DNA of 64,000 bases, taken from contig CALWSL010000001.1 of assembly GCA_944384205.1 (NCBI GenBank), positions 62,001 through 126,000 of the forward strand, given 5' to 3'. This document shows positions 17,047 through 25,525 of this stretch, piece after piece. How positions within the stretch are numbered: position 1 is the first letter of the stretch; each line of letters opens with the position of its first letter. The position numbers and the translations under genes were made by a program. The DNA comes from an uncultured Acetatifactor sp. (GTDB taxonomy: Bacteria > Bacillota > Clostridia > Lachnospirales > Lachnospiraceae). The notes under the pieces were generated by a model, which did no database searches, was not told the origin of the DNA, and was given only the letters and a program-made list of their open reading frames with translations.

Positions 17047-17855
17047 ATTTAGAAGATGCTTTTCTTTTTGCGGCAGCATTGGAAGATGAGGAAGCTTGCA
17101 AAATAACGCTTCAAGTGATATTAAACCGGGAAGTTACCAGGGTCACGGTACATGCAGAACATACAATGCTTTATAGTTCTGATTACCGCAGCATTCGTTT
17201 GGATGTATATGCACAAAATGACGACGGTGATTATAATGTGGAAATGCAGGGTGAAAATCAGGGAAACCTGCCGAAGAGAAGCCGGTATCATCAAGCTAAG
17301 ATGGATGTCACGTCAATTCCTCCGGGAGCGGATTTCAATGATTTGAAACCCAGTTATGTAATTTTTATTTGTACTTTTGACCCATTTGGACAGGATTTGT
17401 ATCAATACACATTTGAAAACAGATGTGTGGAGACAGGACTTCCCTTAGGAGATGAAACGACCAAAATTTTTCTCAATACCAAAGGAAAGAATGCAGAGAA
17501 TGTTTCGCCGGAATTGATAAATTTCCTGCAGTATGTAGAGAATAGTACGGAACAATGTGTAATGCGGTTACAGGATGAAATGGTAGGAAAACTGCATGAC
17601 AGGGTGAAAACGTTAAAGAAAAGCAGAGATTGGGAGAGCCGGTATATGAGATTTGAAGAGTTGCTTCAAAATGCAGAGAAAGCAGGTATGGAGAAAGGTA
17701 TGGAGAAAGGTCTGGAACAAGGTCTTGCGGAAGGTCAGAGTCGCCTGCTTCGGTTAATTGACAAGATGGTTGAAGCAGGAGAGGAAGAACTGGTTCCCAG
17801 ACTTTCAAAGGATAGCGCGCTTTTACAGGAGATGTTTGAGAAATATCAACTATAA
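17019..17855 (+). CDS. Rpn family recombination-promoting nuclease/putative transposase
   Basis: The 278-residue protein has the PD-(D/E)XK nuclease-like domain of the Rpn (YhgA-like, transposase_31-related) family. The acidic residues are in IRLDVYA and YNVEMQGE, the latter giving the ExQ variant, followed by KRSRYHQAKMD and LKPSYVIFICTFDPFG. The C-terminus has short repeats EKAGMEKGMEKGLEQGLAEG, a feature typical of this family. Rpn proteins cleave DNA and promote RecA-independent recombination in E. coli; some take part in phage defence. AGGAGAAAACTT precedes the ATG, which lies inside the end of the upstream fragment. Members spread between genomes and often sit next to broken genes, as here. 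Confidence 0.85.
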   Translation: MARKKFQDLNLEDAFLFAAALEDEEACKITLQVILNREVTRVTVHAEHTMLYSSDYRSIRLDVYAQNDDGDYNVEMQGENQGNLPKRSRYHQAKMDVTSIPPGADFNDLKPSYVIFICTFDPFGQDLYQYTFENRCVETGLPLGDETTKIFLNTKGKNAENVSPELINFLQYVENSTEQCVMRLQDEMVGKLHDRVKTLKKSRDWESRYMRFEELLQNAEKAGMEKGMEKGLEQGLAEGQSRLLRLIDKMVEAGEEELVPRLSKDSALLQEMFEKYQL

Positions 17856-17964
17856 TTCTTTACAATATCAAGTAAGTCTACGGCGGATAATAGCTGTCTG
17901 CCGTCTAAATGAACCCCAATAACATTTGATTTAGATATGGCAGAGGATTCCATCTGATTAATAC

Positions 17965-18018
17965 ATATAACTGTTTGGAGAAAAGCATTTTGAAGTAATC
18001 TGAACAGTTATATTTTTT
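17965..18018 (+). terminator. Probable terminator after the Rpn gene
   Basis: An 11-base inverted repeat, 17965-17975 and 18003-18013, encloses 27 bases and is followed by T at 18013-18018. The wide loop makes it weaker than a standard intrinsic terminator. Confidence 0.4.
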
Positions 18019-18030
18019 GTTCTTTTATCG

Positions 18031-18059
18031 GTATAATTCAATCCTTTACATCATACATT
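18031..18059 (+). promoter_or_regulatory. SigE-type (mother-cell) promoter of spoIVA
   Basis: CATACATT at 18052-18059 fits the SigE -10 consensus CATACAnT exactly. GTATAAT at 18031-18037, 14 bases upstream, fits the -35 consensus KMATATT in five of seven bases. spoIVA is a known SigE gene in Bacillus, so position and match agree. Confidence 0.7.
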
Positions 18060-18117
18060 GTACTAAGTATGGAAAGGGGTAAACCTGCGGTTCAATAATT
18101 GCGGTTTATGGGAAAGC

Positions 18118-19596
18118 ATGGATAATAAGAGAGAGTATGATTTGTACAATGATATACAAAAACGCACGAATGGCGAGATATACATAGGTGTGCTGGGACC
18201 GGTAAGAACGGGGAAATCCACTTTTATCAAAAGATTTATGGATGAAATGGTGCTGCCCAATATGGAAGATGAACACGCGAGGACGAGAGCGAGGGATGAA
18301 CTTCCGCAGAGTGCGGGTGGTAAGACCATTACGACGACAGAACCCAAATTTATTCCGAATGAAGCGGCAAAGGTTGCGCTTGGTGATAATATAGACGTGA
18401 TGGTGCGCCTGATTGACTGCGTTGGATATATGGTGGACGGTGCTGTTGGACATATGGAGGAGGATGCGGAGCGGATGGTAAAAACTCCGTGGTTTGATGT
18501 AGAAATACCTTTTACACAGGCGGCAGAGATTGGCACAGATAAGGTTATGAATGACCATTCCACGATTGGTCTGGTAATTACAACGGATGGAAGTATCGGT
18601 GAACTTCCCCGAAATAATTATCTGGAGGCGGAAGAAAAAACCATTGTGGCGCTGAAAAAGCTTCGTAAGCCTTTTCTGGTGCTGGTAAACAGCCAGAAGC
18701 CTTTTTCCGATGAGGCAGGAAAAGTAGCGGAAGAAATCCGGCAGAAATACGGAGTTTCCGTAATGACGGTAAATTGTGAACAATTGAAAAAAGAGGATAT
18801 CAATAAGATTTTGGAGAATATTCTGTATGAATTTCCGTTGTCAGCGATTGAATTTTATATGCCGAAATGGGTGGAAATGCTTCCGAATGATAATCGTATG
18901 AAGCAGGATATTATTGAAAAAGTCAGAGGCATCATGACGGATTATGACAAGGTGAGAGATGTTCTCGACAAGCCTGTTGAGATTAGCAGCGAGTACGTGA
19001 AGCGGTGCAAGGCAGATGCCATTCGGCTGTACGATGGAATTATTCGCATCATGCTTGATGTGGATGAGGCATATTATTATGAAATGCTTACGGAAATGGT
19101 GGGAGAAAGCATTGCTGACGAATATCAGCTGATACATAAATTAAAAGAATTTGCATCCATGAAAAAGGAATACGCCAAGGTGCTGGATGCGGTTAACATG
19201 GTACGAATGAAGGGGTATGGTGTGGTGACGCCGGAAAAGGAAGAAATTGTTTTGGATAAACCGGAATTAATCAAGCATGGAAACAAATTCGGGGTCAAAA
19301 TACGTGCGACCAGTCCGTCGATTCACATGATTCGCGCAAATATCGAAACAGAGATTGCGCCGATTGTGGGTACAAAGGAGCAGGCGGACGATTTGATCCG
19401 ATATGTCAATCAGGCGGATACGGAGCAGGGAATTTGGGAGACCAATATTTTTGGAAAAACAGTGGAACAGCTTGTAAATGACGGAATAACCACCAAAGTT
19501 GCATCAATCGGTGAGGAAAGTCAGCTGAAATTGCAAGATACCATGCAAAAAATCGTCAATGACAGCAATGGCGGCATGGTGTGCATTATTATATAA
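18118..19596 (+). CDS. spoIVA: Stage IV sporulation protein A, spore-coat morphogenetic ATPase
   Basis: SpoIVA polymerises with ATP hydrolysis on the forespore surface and forms the base layer of the coat. The 492-residue protein matches the usual length. Visible are Walker A GPVRTGKST at 27-35, the TRARDELPQSAGGKTITTTEP segment, DCVGYMVDGA as Walker B region, and a C-terminus ending in hydrophobic residues (GGMVCIII), as in other SpoIVA proteins, where it binds the membrane-curvature anchor SpoVM. The ribosome site before the ATG (GGGAAAG) is modest. In most Clostridia it directly follows gpsA; here 6.8 kb of other genes lie between. Confidence 0.97.
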   Translation: MDNKREYDLYNDIQKRTNGEIYIGVLGPVRTGKSTFIKRFMDEMVLPNMEDEHARTRARDELPQSAGGKTITTTEPKFIPNEAAKVALGDNIDVMVRLIDCVGYMVDGAVGHMEEDAERMVKTPWFDVEIPFTQAAEIGTDKVMNDHSTIGLVITTDGSIGELPRNNYLEAEEKTIVALKKLRKPFLVLVNSQKPFSDEAGKVAEEIRQKYGVSVMTVNCEQLKKEDINKILENILYEFPLSAIEFYMPKWVEMLPNDNRMKQDIIEKVRGIMTDYDKVRDVLDKPVEISSEYVKRCKADAIRLYDGIIRIMLDVDEAYYYEMLTEMVGESIADEYQLIHKLKEFASMKKEYAKVLDAVNMVRMKGYGVVTPEKEEIVLDKPELIKHGNKFGVKIRATSPSIHMIRANIETEIAPIVGTKEQADDLIRYVNQADTEQGIWETNIFGKTVEQLVNDGITTKVASIGEESQLKLQDTMQKIVNDSNGGMVCIII

Positions 19597-19654
19597 TCCG
19601 TTTGAGACCGGCAGACTTTGCATATTCTGTCAAAGAACAAACAGACAAAAATGC

Positions 19655-21121
19655 CTACACCGGATTCGTATCATAATATGGGAAGGCATATCCGTAAACC
19701 GTAACAAACAAGCAGCATACAATTGCGATGCACAGCAGAACGCAGAAGCCTGTAAAGCAGCGGTCAAGGACCGCTGCATTTACGGGCTTTTTCTTCCGTC
19801 GTTTTTGTAAGCGCGCTGAAAGAAGAACCCAGAACTTTTGCAGCCCCCGGATGCAGTAATAACAGACAGGAATCAGTGCGGGCAGGAGATATCTTCCCTG
19901 GGGTTGATAATCTGTAGTATAGGAATAATAGGCGCTTAAAAAGCATGGCATCAGAATACAGAACACCATGTTGCAGTGGTAAAAAATGCGGAATGCAGGG
20001 CGTTCCCGGTAAAGGGTATCGGGGAGAAGCTTTTTCGTATCTGCGTGTCTGGGATTGAGAATCACGCAGAGTAAAATGCCTATCGGGAATAACAGCTTAT
20101 AGAAACGGTAAACCCAGAGGGAGGTTGTAATGGTCATAGGACCGTAAATCCCGATAAAACTAAGTATGGACAAATTGATAAAATCCGATTGCAGAAGCAT
20201 ATCAGGCATGGAATATCCCTGACTTTGCCAGGTTGCTCTGGTGTCGGGGTGCAGGGAGGGAATTGCGTATAAGGATGCGCAGATATCCCTTGATTTCAGT
20301 CCCAGAAAATCTCCGTCATATAACAGATAACTTCTGACAAACCACCATGCGATGCCAAGCAGCACAAGAACACTGATAAAAGCGCCTTTTTTGAGAAAGG
20401 ATTTCCAGTCAAAGATAAGTCTTAAGGAATGCAGGGAAAGGTAATTGGCAAAAAACAGTAAGATGCAGCTTAAAATAAATCCGTAGGCATTGTAATAAGA
20501 CAGGGCGCACAGAATAATGCCAATGGACAAAACGACACTGGAAGAAACCGAAAAATGATCTTTCAGCCCAAGGGTAAGTCCGTATAGCATAATGGCAATG
20601 GACATCATACAGCAGGAGTCCGTATTCACATAGGTATGAAGAAAAATGCTCTGGGGAAGAAAGGTTACGAGAAAAGCAAACAGGTATTGCCATCTTTTGT
20701 CGGAAAACCATTTCTTTGATAACAGCAGAACAAACAGTGCGGTAATCAGACCGAATATGAGGTTTACTCCTCTCGCTGTATATAAAAGGGCTGCTTCGGA
20801 ATTTGTAAAACACTGCATCAGGCGCATTGCATATCCCTGCACCATATAGGGAAAAATGGGTTGGAAGGCATAGGAAAAGCCATAACCGGGAATGCGGATG
20901 GATTCGTCATATCCGTTTGGCAGAGTGCCGTGCTCGGCGATATATTGGGGAATCAGGTAACGGTTAATCTCATCGGGGGGATTTCCGAAGGGCTGTCTGA
21001 TTAACATGGAAATTCCGATGATCAGATATATCAGAAAGTAAAGTGTGATAATTATATGGTCGGTTGTCAGCCTGCTTTTTTTTAAATCGGAATGTAATGT
21101 GAGTTGGATTGCTTTCTGCAT
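19655..21121 (-). CDS. Polytopic membrane protein, DUF2142/GT39-like glycosyltransferase type
   Basis: The protein has about 488 residues, with roughly ten membrane helices and, after the first helix, the loop QPFGNPPDEINRYLIPQY. NPPDE in that first large outer loop resembles the acidic catalytic loop of polyprenyl-linked GT-C sugar transferases and DUF2142 proteins. A role in adding a sugar to a wall polymer, teichoic acid or exopolysaccharide is likely; donor and acceptor are unknown. In-frame ATGs upstream of 21121 fall inside the candidate promoter (21162-21190) or lack spacing, so I use ATG 21121, with GAAGGG 12 bases before it. It is divergent from another membrane glycosyltransferase-like gene at 21255. 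Confidence 0.7.
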   Translation of the reverse strand: MQKAIQLTLHSDLKKSRLTTDHIIITLYFLIYLIIGISMLIRQPFGNPPDEINRYLIPQYIAEHGTLPNGYDESIRIPGYGFSYAFQPIFPYMVQGYAMRLMQCFTNSEAALLYTARGVNLIFGLITALFVLLLSKKWFSDKRWQYLFAFLVTFLPQSIFLHTYVNTDSCCMMSIAIMLYGLTLGLKDHFSVSSSVVLSIGIILCALSYYNAYGFILSCILLFFANYLSLHSLRLIFDWKSFLKKGAFISVLVLLGIAWWFVRSYLLYDGDFLGLKSRDICASLYAIPSLHPDTRATWQSQGYSMPDMLLQSDFINLSILSFIGIYGPMTITTSLWVYRFYKLLFPIGILLCVILNPRHADTKKLLPDTLYRERPAFRIFYHCNMVFCILMPCFLSAYYSYTTDYQPQGRYLLPALIPVCYYCIRGLQKFWVLLSARLQKRRKKKPVNAAVLDRCFTGFCVLLCIAIVCCLFVTVYGYAFPYYDTNPV

Positions 21122-21161
21122 AAATAGTATCATCCCTTCATTGTCTGATTTCAATAAATGT

Positions 21162-21190
21162 ATCATAGCATATTCTTTCTTATAAAACAA
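21162..21190 (-). promoter_or_regulatory. SigA-type promoter of the minus-strand membrane protein gene
   Basis: On the minus strand, -35 TTGTTT (21185-21190) and -10 TATGAT (21162-21167) are separated by 17 bases. Transcription would start near 21155. Confidence 0.6.
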
Positions 21191-21195
21191 ATGAA

Positions 21196-21224
21196 TTGCT
21201 TTTTACTTTGTTTTTCGGTATAAT
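21196..21224 (+). promoter_or_regulatory. SigA-type promoter of the plus-strand glucosyltransferase-like gene
   Basis: -10 TATAAT at 21219-21224 is perfect; TTGCTT at 21196-21201 stands 17 bases upstream. It lies back to back with the minus-strand promoter, with the two -35 boxes 5 bases apart. Confidence 0.65.
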
Positions 21225-21254
21225 GATAACTATAGTTTGGAACGAATTGACAAA

Positions 21255-22862
21255 ATGAAAAAAGGAATCGGAATTGTGAAAAAATATCTGGAAAAGTATT
21301 ACAGCCGCATTATCCTAATGGGGTTGTTTGTATTTTTAATTCACGGTGCAAAGCTTCATTCCGGAATCATCGGCATTGATACGGAAGATATTATTCATCT
21401 GCAGGGAGATTTCTACGGCGGCTGGTTAAATACCGGCAGACAGGGCTTGTATTTTCTGAAATGGCTGACGAATTCCTTAAGTTTCCAGCCCTATATGGCG
21501 GGACTTTGTACGCTGCTCTTTATGACGGCTGCAGTAAGCTCGCTTTTCCTTTTATGGGATAAAATGCTGTGGGAAAAAGCGGATTTGGGGCAAAGAAAAA
21601 CGGGAACCTGGGCATGGGCGGCAGGCGGATTGTTTCTGATTTCCCATCCCGTGATAACCGAGCAGTTTTATTTTACCCTGCAGAGCGCTGAAATCTGCAT
21701 TGGTTTTTTACTGACTGCGGCTGCGCTGTATCTGATGGCGGCGTACCGTGAAAAGGGAAAACTATGGAGAGCAGTGATAAGCTGCCTGCTCTTATTGTTG
21801 ACCTTTTCCATTTATCAGGCATTTGTGGCGGTCTTTATCTTTGGAACGATTACGGTTCTGCTTCTGGAGGGAATTGCAGGACTGCAAAAAGAGGAGACTG
21901 TTACCGGAAAAGAGCTTCTTGGCGGTCTGATTCCCTATGTTGTTGTTTTCCTGACAGCTTTTTTTATAAATACAATCATCACAAAGCTGTTTTTCAGTGT
22001 TTCCGATTATCTGGGCGGACAGATATTATGGGGAAAATTTGATATTATGGATAATTTCAGAGCCATTGCAGGACATATTGTAAAGGTGCTTACAGGATAT
22101 GAGTCCGTGCATAATCATTTTTCTTTCGGGCTTTTGTGCCTTGCGGCGACGTGTCTGGTGCTGGTAATTTGTGTGCGCTTTGGGAAGAGACAGAAGAAAA
22201 AAGGAAGCGTGATAGTTGTGCTTTTTTATCTTGCGGCGCTTTTTGTATCCCCTTTTCTGATGACCCTTGTGTGCGGAGGGGCGCCGGTTATCCGTTCCCA
22301 ACTGGTGCTGCCTTTGATTACAGGATTTTTGGCATATCTGGTCATTTCCCTGCTGACAGTACTTATGGATGGAACAGAAGCGGAACAGACCGCATTGCAA
22401 AAGACTGCCGGGCTGTGTGTGGCAGTGCTTTGTATTCTGGGAATCTGGAGCCAGACAGCTACCACCATGAGTCTCTATTATACGGATGAAATGCGTTATG
22501 AGCAGGATGAAGCGCTTGGCAGGGAGCTGATTATGGAAATTGACCGCATCAGAGAGGAGCAGGAGCTGCCTGTGGCGGTAGTAGGCAGAAAACCTTTTTC
22601 GGGGAACAATGCCTGTGTGATTGGTGAGATTATCGGCAAATCCTTTTTTGACCATGACGTCGAGGTGGAACCTCCGTATTATTGGAGTACCAGAAGAATT
22701 CTGGGATTTCTTCATGTGCTGGGGACGGATTATCCACAGGCGGACAGGAGCAGATTTGCCGATGCGGTAAATTACAGCGCCGATATGCCTGTGTGGCCGG
22801 CAGAGGGCAGTGTGCAGATTTATGACGGTATGATTGTTGTAAAGCTGAGCGCCACAGAATAG
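21255..22862 (+). CDS. Glucosyltransferase-domain (Glucos_trans_II) polytopic membrane protein
   Basis: The protein has 535 residues from ATG 21255. After a short basic N-terminus come about ten membrane helices; the first outer loop has the acidic IGIDTEDIIHLQGDFYGGW followed by NTGRQGLYFLK, which are hallmarks of the Glucos_trans_II family (GtrII-like glucosyl transfer from a lipid carrier). A soluble C-terminal part of about 120 residues faces the cell exterior. The start is unsure: TTG 21237 is at the predicted transcript start, and GTG 21276 has AAAGGA nine bases upstream. It shares a divergent promoter region with the other membrane sugar-transferase-like gene, which suggests a joint function. 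Confidence 0.75.
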   Translation: MKKGIGIVKKYLEKYYSRIILMGLFVFLIHGAKLHSGIIGIDTEDIIHLQGDFYGGWLNTGRQGLYFLKWLTNSLSFQPYMAGLCTLLFMTAAVSSLFLLWDKMLWEKADLGQRKTGTWAWAAGGLFLISHPVITEQFYFTLQSAEICIGFLLTAAALYLMAAYREKGKLWRAVISCLLLLLTFSIYQAFVAVFIFGTITVLLLEGIAGLQKEETVTGKELLGGLIPYVVVFLTAFFINTIITKLFFSVSDYLGGQILWGKFDIMDNFRAIAGHIVKVLTGYESVHNHFSFGLLCLAATCLVLVICVRFGKRQKKKGSVIVVLFYLAALFVSPFLMTLVCGGAPVIRSQLVLPLITGFLAYLVISLLTVLMDGTEAEQTALQKTAGLCVAVLCILGIWSQTATTMSLYYTDEMRYEQDEALGRELIMEIDRIREEQELPVAVVGRKPFSGNNACVIGEIIGKSFFDHDVEVEPPYYWSTRRILGFLHVLGTDYPQADRSRFADAVNYSADMPVWPAEGSVQIYDGMIVVKLSATE

Positions 22863-22914
22863 AGAGGAAAGCGCCCGGCAGAAAAGTGGAGGAAACAGGA
22901 AAGGCGGAAGGCAA

Positions 22915-23739
22915 ATGAGTGCGGTTTATGAAAAGTTAATACACTGTTATGAATGTGTCAGGAAAAAGACAGAGTTTGTCCCCAAAGCGGCTATCGTATT
23001 AGGCTCCGGGCTTGGGGATTATGCAAAGCAGATTCAGATAGAAACAGAGGTAGCCTACAGTGAAATCGAAGGGTTTCCGGTGTCTACGGTGCCGGGGCAT
23101 GAGGGCAGATTCATCTTCGGTTATATTGATGCAATTCCGGTGGTATGTATGAAGGGACGCGTTCATTACTATGAGGGATACGACATTACCGATGTGGTTC
23201 TGCCCACAAGACTGATGAAGCTGTTGGGAGCAGACATTCTGTTTTTAACCAATGCGGCAGGAGGGGTAAATACCTCCTTCCATGCAGGGGATTTGATGCT
23301 GATAACGGATCAGATTTCCGTGTTTGCCCCCAATCCTCTGATTGGTGAAAATATAGAGGAGCTGGGAACCCGTTTCCCTGATATGAGCCATGTGTATGAC
23401 GTGGAATTGCAGAAGATAATCCGTGATACGGCAAGGGAAAACGGAATTTTTCTGCAGGAGGGCGTATATGCCCAATTGACGGGACCTTCCTTTGAATCGC
23501 CTGCGGAAATCCGTATGCTGCGCACGCTTGGCTGCGACGCAGTGGGAATGAGTACCGTTGTGGAGGCGATAGCGGCAAATCACTGCGGAATGCGAATCTG
23601 CGGCATTTCCTGTATCTCCAATCTTGCGGCGGGAATGACGGACGCGCCTCTTTCCCATAAGGAAGTGCAGGAGGCTGCGGATAAGGCTGCACCTCTATTT
23701 AAGAAGCTGGTAACGGAATCCGTAAAGAAATTTGCATAA
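22915..23739 (+). CDS. punA: Purine nucleoside phosphorylase (trimeric type)
   Basis: The 274-residue protein matches PNP of the low-molecular-mass class: VLGSGLGDYA phosphate loop, PGHEGR, GRVHYYEGYD, LTNAAGGVN, GVYAQLTGPSFESPAEIR and the VGMSTVVEAIAANHCGM base-site region. It splits guanosine and inosine to base and ribose 1-phosphate. GGAAGGC precedes the ATG. It opens a salvage operon with cdd, an amidohydrolase and a purine permease; the next frame begins at its stop codon. Confidence 0.95.
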   Translation: MSAVYEKLIHCYECVRKKTEFVPKAAIVLGSGLGDYAKQIQIETEVAYSEIEGFPVSTVPGHEGRFIFGYIDAIPVVCMKGRVHYYEGYDITDVVLPTRLMKLLGADILFLTNAAGGVNTSFHAGDLMLITDQISVFAPNPLIGENIEELGTRFPDMSHVYDVELQKIIRDTARENGIFLQEGVYAQLTGPSFESPAEIRMLRTLGCDAVGMSTVVEAIAANHCGMRICGISCISNLAAGMTDAPLSHKEVQEAADKAAPLFKKLVTESVKKFA

Positions 23740-23768
23740 TGGTTAGAAAAGATATGACAGGAAAAGAT

Positions 23769-24179
23769 ATGGAAATAAAGGAATTGATTACAGCGGCGCT
23801 GGACGCACGCAGTATGGCATATGCACCATATTCCCGATATCAGGTCGGAGCGGCATTGCTTGCGGGAAGCGGTAAGATTTATCGGGGCTGCAATATTGAA
23901 AATGCTTCTTACGGAGCGACCAACTGTGCGGAGCGGACGGCTTTCTTCAAGGCGATAAGCGAAGGAGAGAGAGCGTTTCGGGCGATCGCCATTGCAGGAG
24001 GATTGGAAGGAAAAAATCCCACGGATTATGCGTATCCCTGCGGTATTTGCAGACAGGTGATGCAGGAGTTTGGGGGAGGCGGTTTTCAGATTATTGTAGC
24101 AAAAAATACAGAGGAATATCAGGAATATACCCTGGCGGAATTATTGCCGGCAGGCTTTGGAGGGGATTCGATTCAATGA
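23769..24179 (+). CDS. cdd: Cytidine deaminase
   Basis: A homotetrameric-type zinc deaminase of 136 residues. The zinc ligands and catalytic glutamate are visible as C53-A-E55 in TNCAERTAF and P90-C91-x2-C94 in PCGICRQ. It turns cytidine and deoxycytidine into uridine forms. The frame is open from an ATG at 23739 that overlaps the punA stop, but AGGAAAAG sits seven bases before ATG 23769 and that start gives the usual N-terminus (MEIKELITAALDAR). The stop overlaps the start of the next gene (ATGA). Confidence 0.93.
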   Translation: MEIKELITAALDARSMAYAPYSRYQVGAALLAGSGKIYRGCNIENASYGATNCAERTAFFKAISEGERAFRAIAIAGGLEGKNPTDYAYPCGICRQVMQEFGGGGFQIIVAKNTEEYQEYTLAELLPAGFGGDSIQ

Positions 24180-25480
24180 ATATCCGGTTATATAATGCAA
24201 GAATTCTGACTATGGAAAAAAACAGAGATGTGTTTCGCGGAGAAATCTGGATTAAAAACGACAAAATTGTCTGCATTCCTGAAATAGAGGAACTTAAGCA
24301 GGACTGGAACAAAAGGGATGTTCCCCGGATCTCGTGGGATATTGAGCTGGACTGTAAGGACAATCTGCTGATGCCGGGGTTCAAGGATGCGCATACCCAT
24401 TCAGGAATGACGTTTCTGCGTTCTTTTGCAGATGATTTGCCATTACAGGAATGGCTGCAGCATAGAATTTTCCCTATGGAAAGCAAGCTTGGGGGAGATG
24501 ATATTTATTATCTGACAAAGCTGGCAATTCTGGAATACCTGACATCGGGCATTACAGGAATTTTTGATATGTATTTAAAGCCTGACCAGACAGCGGAGGC
24601 GTGTCTGGATACGGGGATGCGGTGCGTGCTGGTCAGCGGTTTGAACAATTTTACCTCCTCTCCACAGCAGATGGAGGAGGAATATCTGAAATGGAATCAG
24701 AAAAATTCACTGATCAGTTACCAGTTGGGATTTCATGCGGAATATACCTGTTCCAAAGAACTGCTTTATAAAGTGGCGGAGCTTGCACATAAGTACAGAG
24801 CGCCCGTATATACCCATCTGGCGGAGACTGCAAAAGAGGTGGAAGAGTGTAAGGCGCGAAGCGGAATGACACCTTTGGTATATCTCGATTCACTCGGTAT
24901 TTTTGAGTTTGGCGGCGGCGGCTTCCACTGCGTACATATGACGGAGCAGGATATGAATACCATGAGAATGCGCCGGATGTATGCCATTACCAACCCCGCC
25001 TCCAATATGAAGCTGGCGAGCGGCATTGCGCCCATTGCACAGTTTGAGAAACGCAAGATTCCTGTGGCTGTCGGAACGGACGGACCGGCAAGCAATAACT
25101 GTCTGGATATGTTCAGAGAGATGTTTCTGGTATCGGGCTTGAGTAAACTGAAGGAAAATGACGCGGCAAGTCTGGATGCCATGCGCGTGCTTCGTATGGC
25201 GACGGTGCACGGAGCAAAGGCAATGCGGTTACATAGAGCGGATGTGCTGGCAAAGGGTAAATATGCGGATATTATTATGATTGATCTGCATCAGCCCAAT
25301 ATGCAGCCCGTACACAATATTCCCAAAAATCTGGTGTACAGCGGAAGTAAGTCCAATGTACTTATGACGATGATAGGCGGTAAGATACTGTATCGCAACG
25401 GTGAGTTCAATATCGGGGATGACCCTGAGAATATCTATCGGAAATGCGGACAAATCGTGAAAAGAATGATGACTGGGTGA
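24176..25480 (+). CDS. Amidohydrolase, MtaD/SsnA-like (purine or S-adenosyl-nucleoside deaminase type)
   Basis: The protein has 434 residues in the TIM-barrel amidohydrolase superfamily. Metal residues: H73 and H75 in DAHTHSGMTFLRSFADD, a His in LGFHAEYT, His in THLAET, and the aspartate in GTDGPASNN. This pattern is that of 5-methylthioadenosine/S-adenosylhomocysteine deaminases, 8-oxoguanine or guanine deaminases. Its place between punA/cdd and a purine permease supports action on a purine or purine nucleoside; the exact substrate is not settled by sequence. The ATG at 24176 overlaps the cdd stop, and GGAGGGG lies ten bases upstream. Confidence 0.85.
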   Translation: MNIRLYNARILTMEKNRDVFRGEIWIKNDKIVCIPEIEELKQDWNKRDVPRISWDIELDCKDNLLMPGFKDAHTHSGMTFLRSFADDLPLQEWLQHRIFPMESKLGGDDIYYLTKLAILEYLTSGITGIFDMYLKPDQTAEACLDTGMRCVLVSGLNNFTSSPQQMEEEYLKWNQKNSLISYQLGFHAEYTCSKELLYKVAELAHKYRAPVYTHLAETAKEVEECKARSGMTPLVYLDSLGIFEFGGGGFHCVHMTEQDMNTMRMRRMYAITNPASNMKLASGIAPIAQFEKRKIPVAVGTDGPASNNCLDMFREMFLVSGLSKLKENDAASLDAMRVLRMATVHGAKAMRLHRADVLAKGKYADIIMIDLHQPNMQPVHNIPKNLVYSGSKSNVLMTMIGGKILYRNGEFNIGDDPENIYRKCGQIVKRMMTG

Positions 25481-25525
25481 TGCTCAGATATCATAAACTA
25501 TTTTCTGATTATAGGAGGGAAAAAC

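Noticed and set aside
17880-17905. Small hairpin after the Rpn gene as a terminator
   Set aside because: An 8-pair stem is possible, but no T run follows; the repeat at 17965-18018 is the better candidate.
18106-18783. 225-residue minus-strand frame over the spoIVA start
   Set aside because: Antisense shadow of SpoIVA's ATPase region, with no start signals.
22863-22914. Purine riboswitch before punA or before the purine permease
   Set aside because: Only 52 and 45 bases are available upstream of these genes, and none shows the conserved three-way-junction loops.
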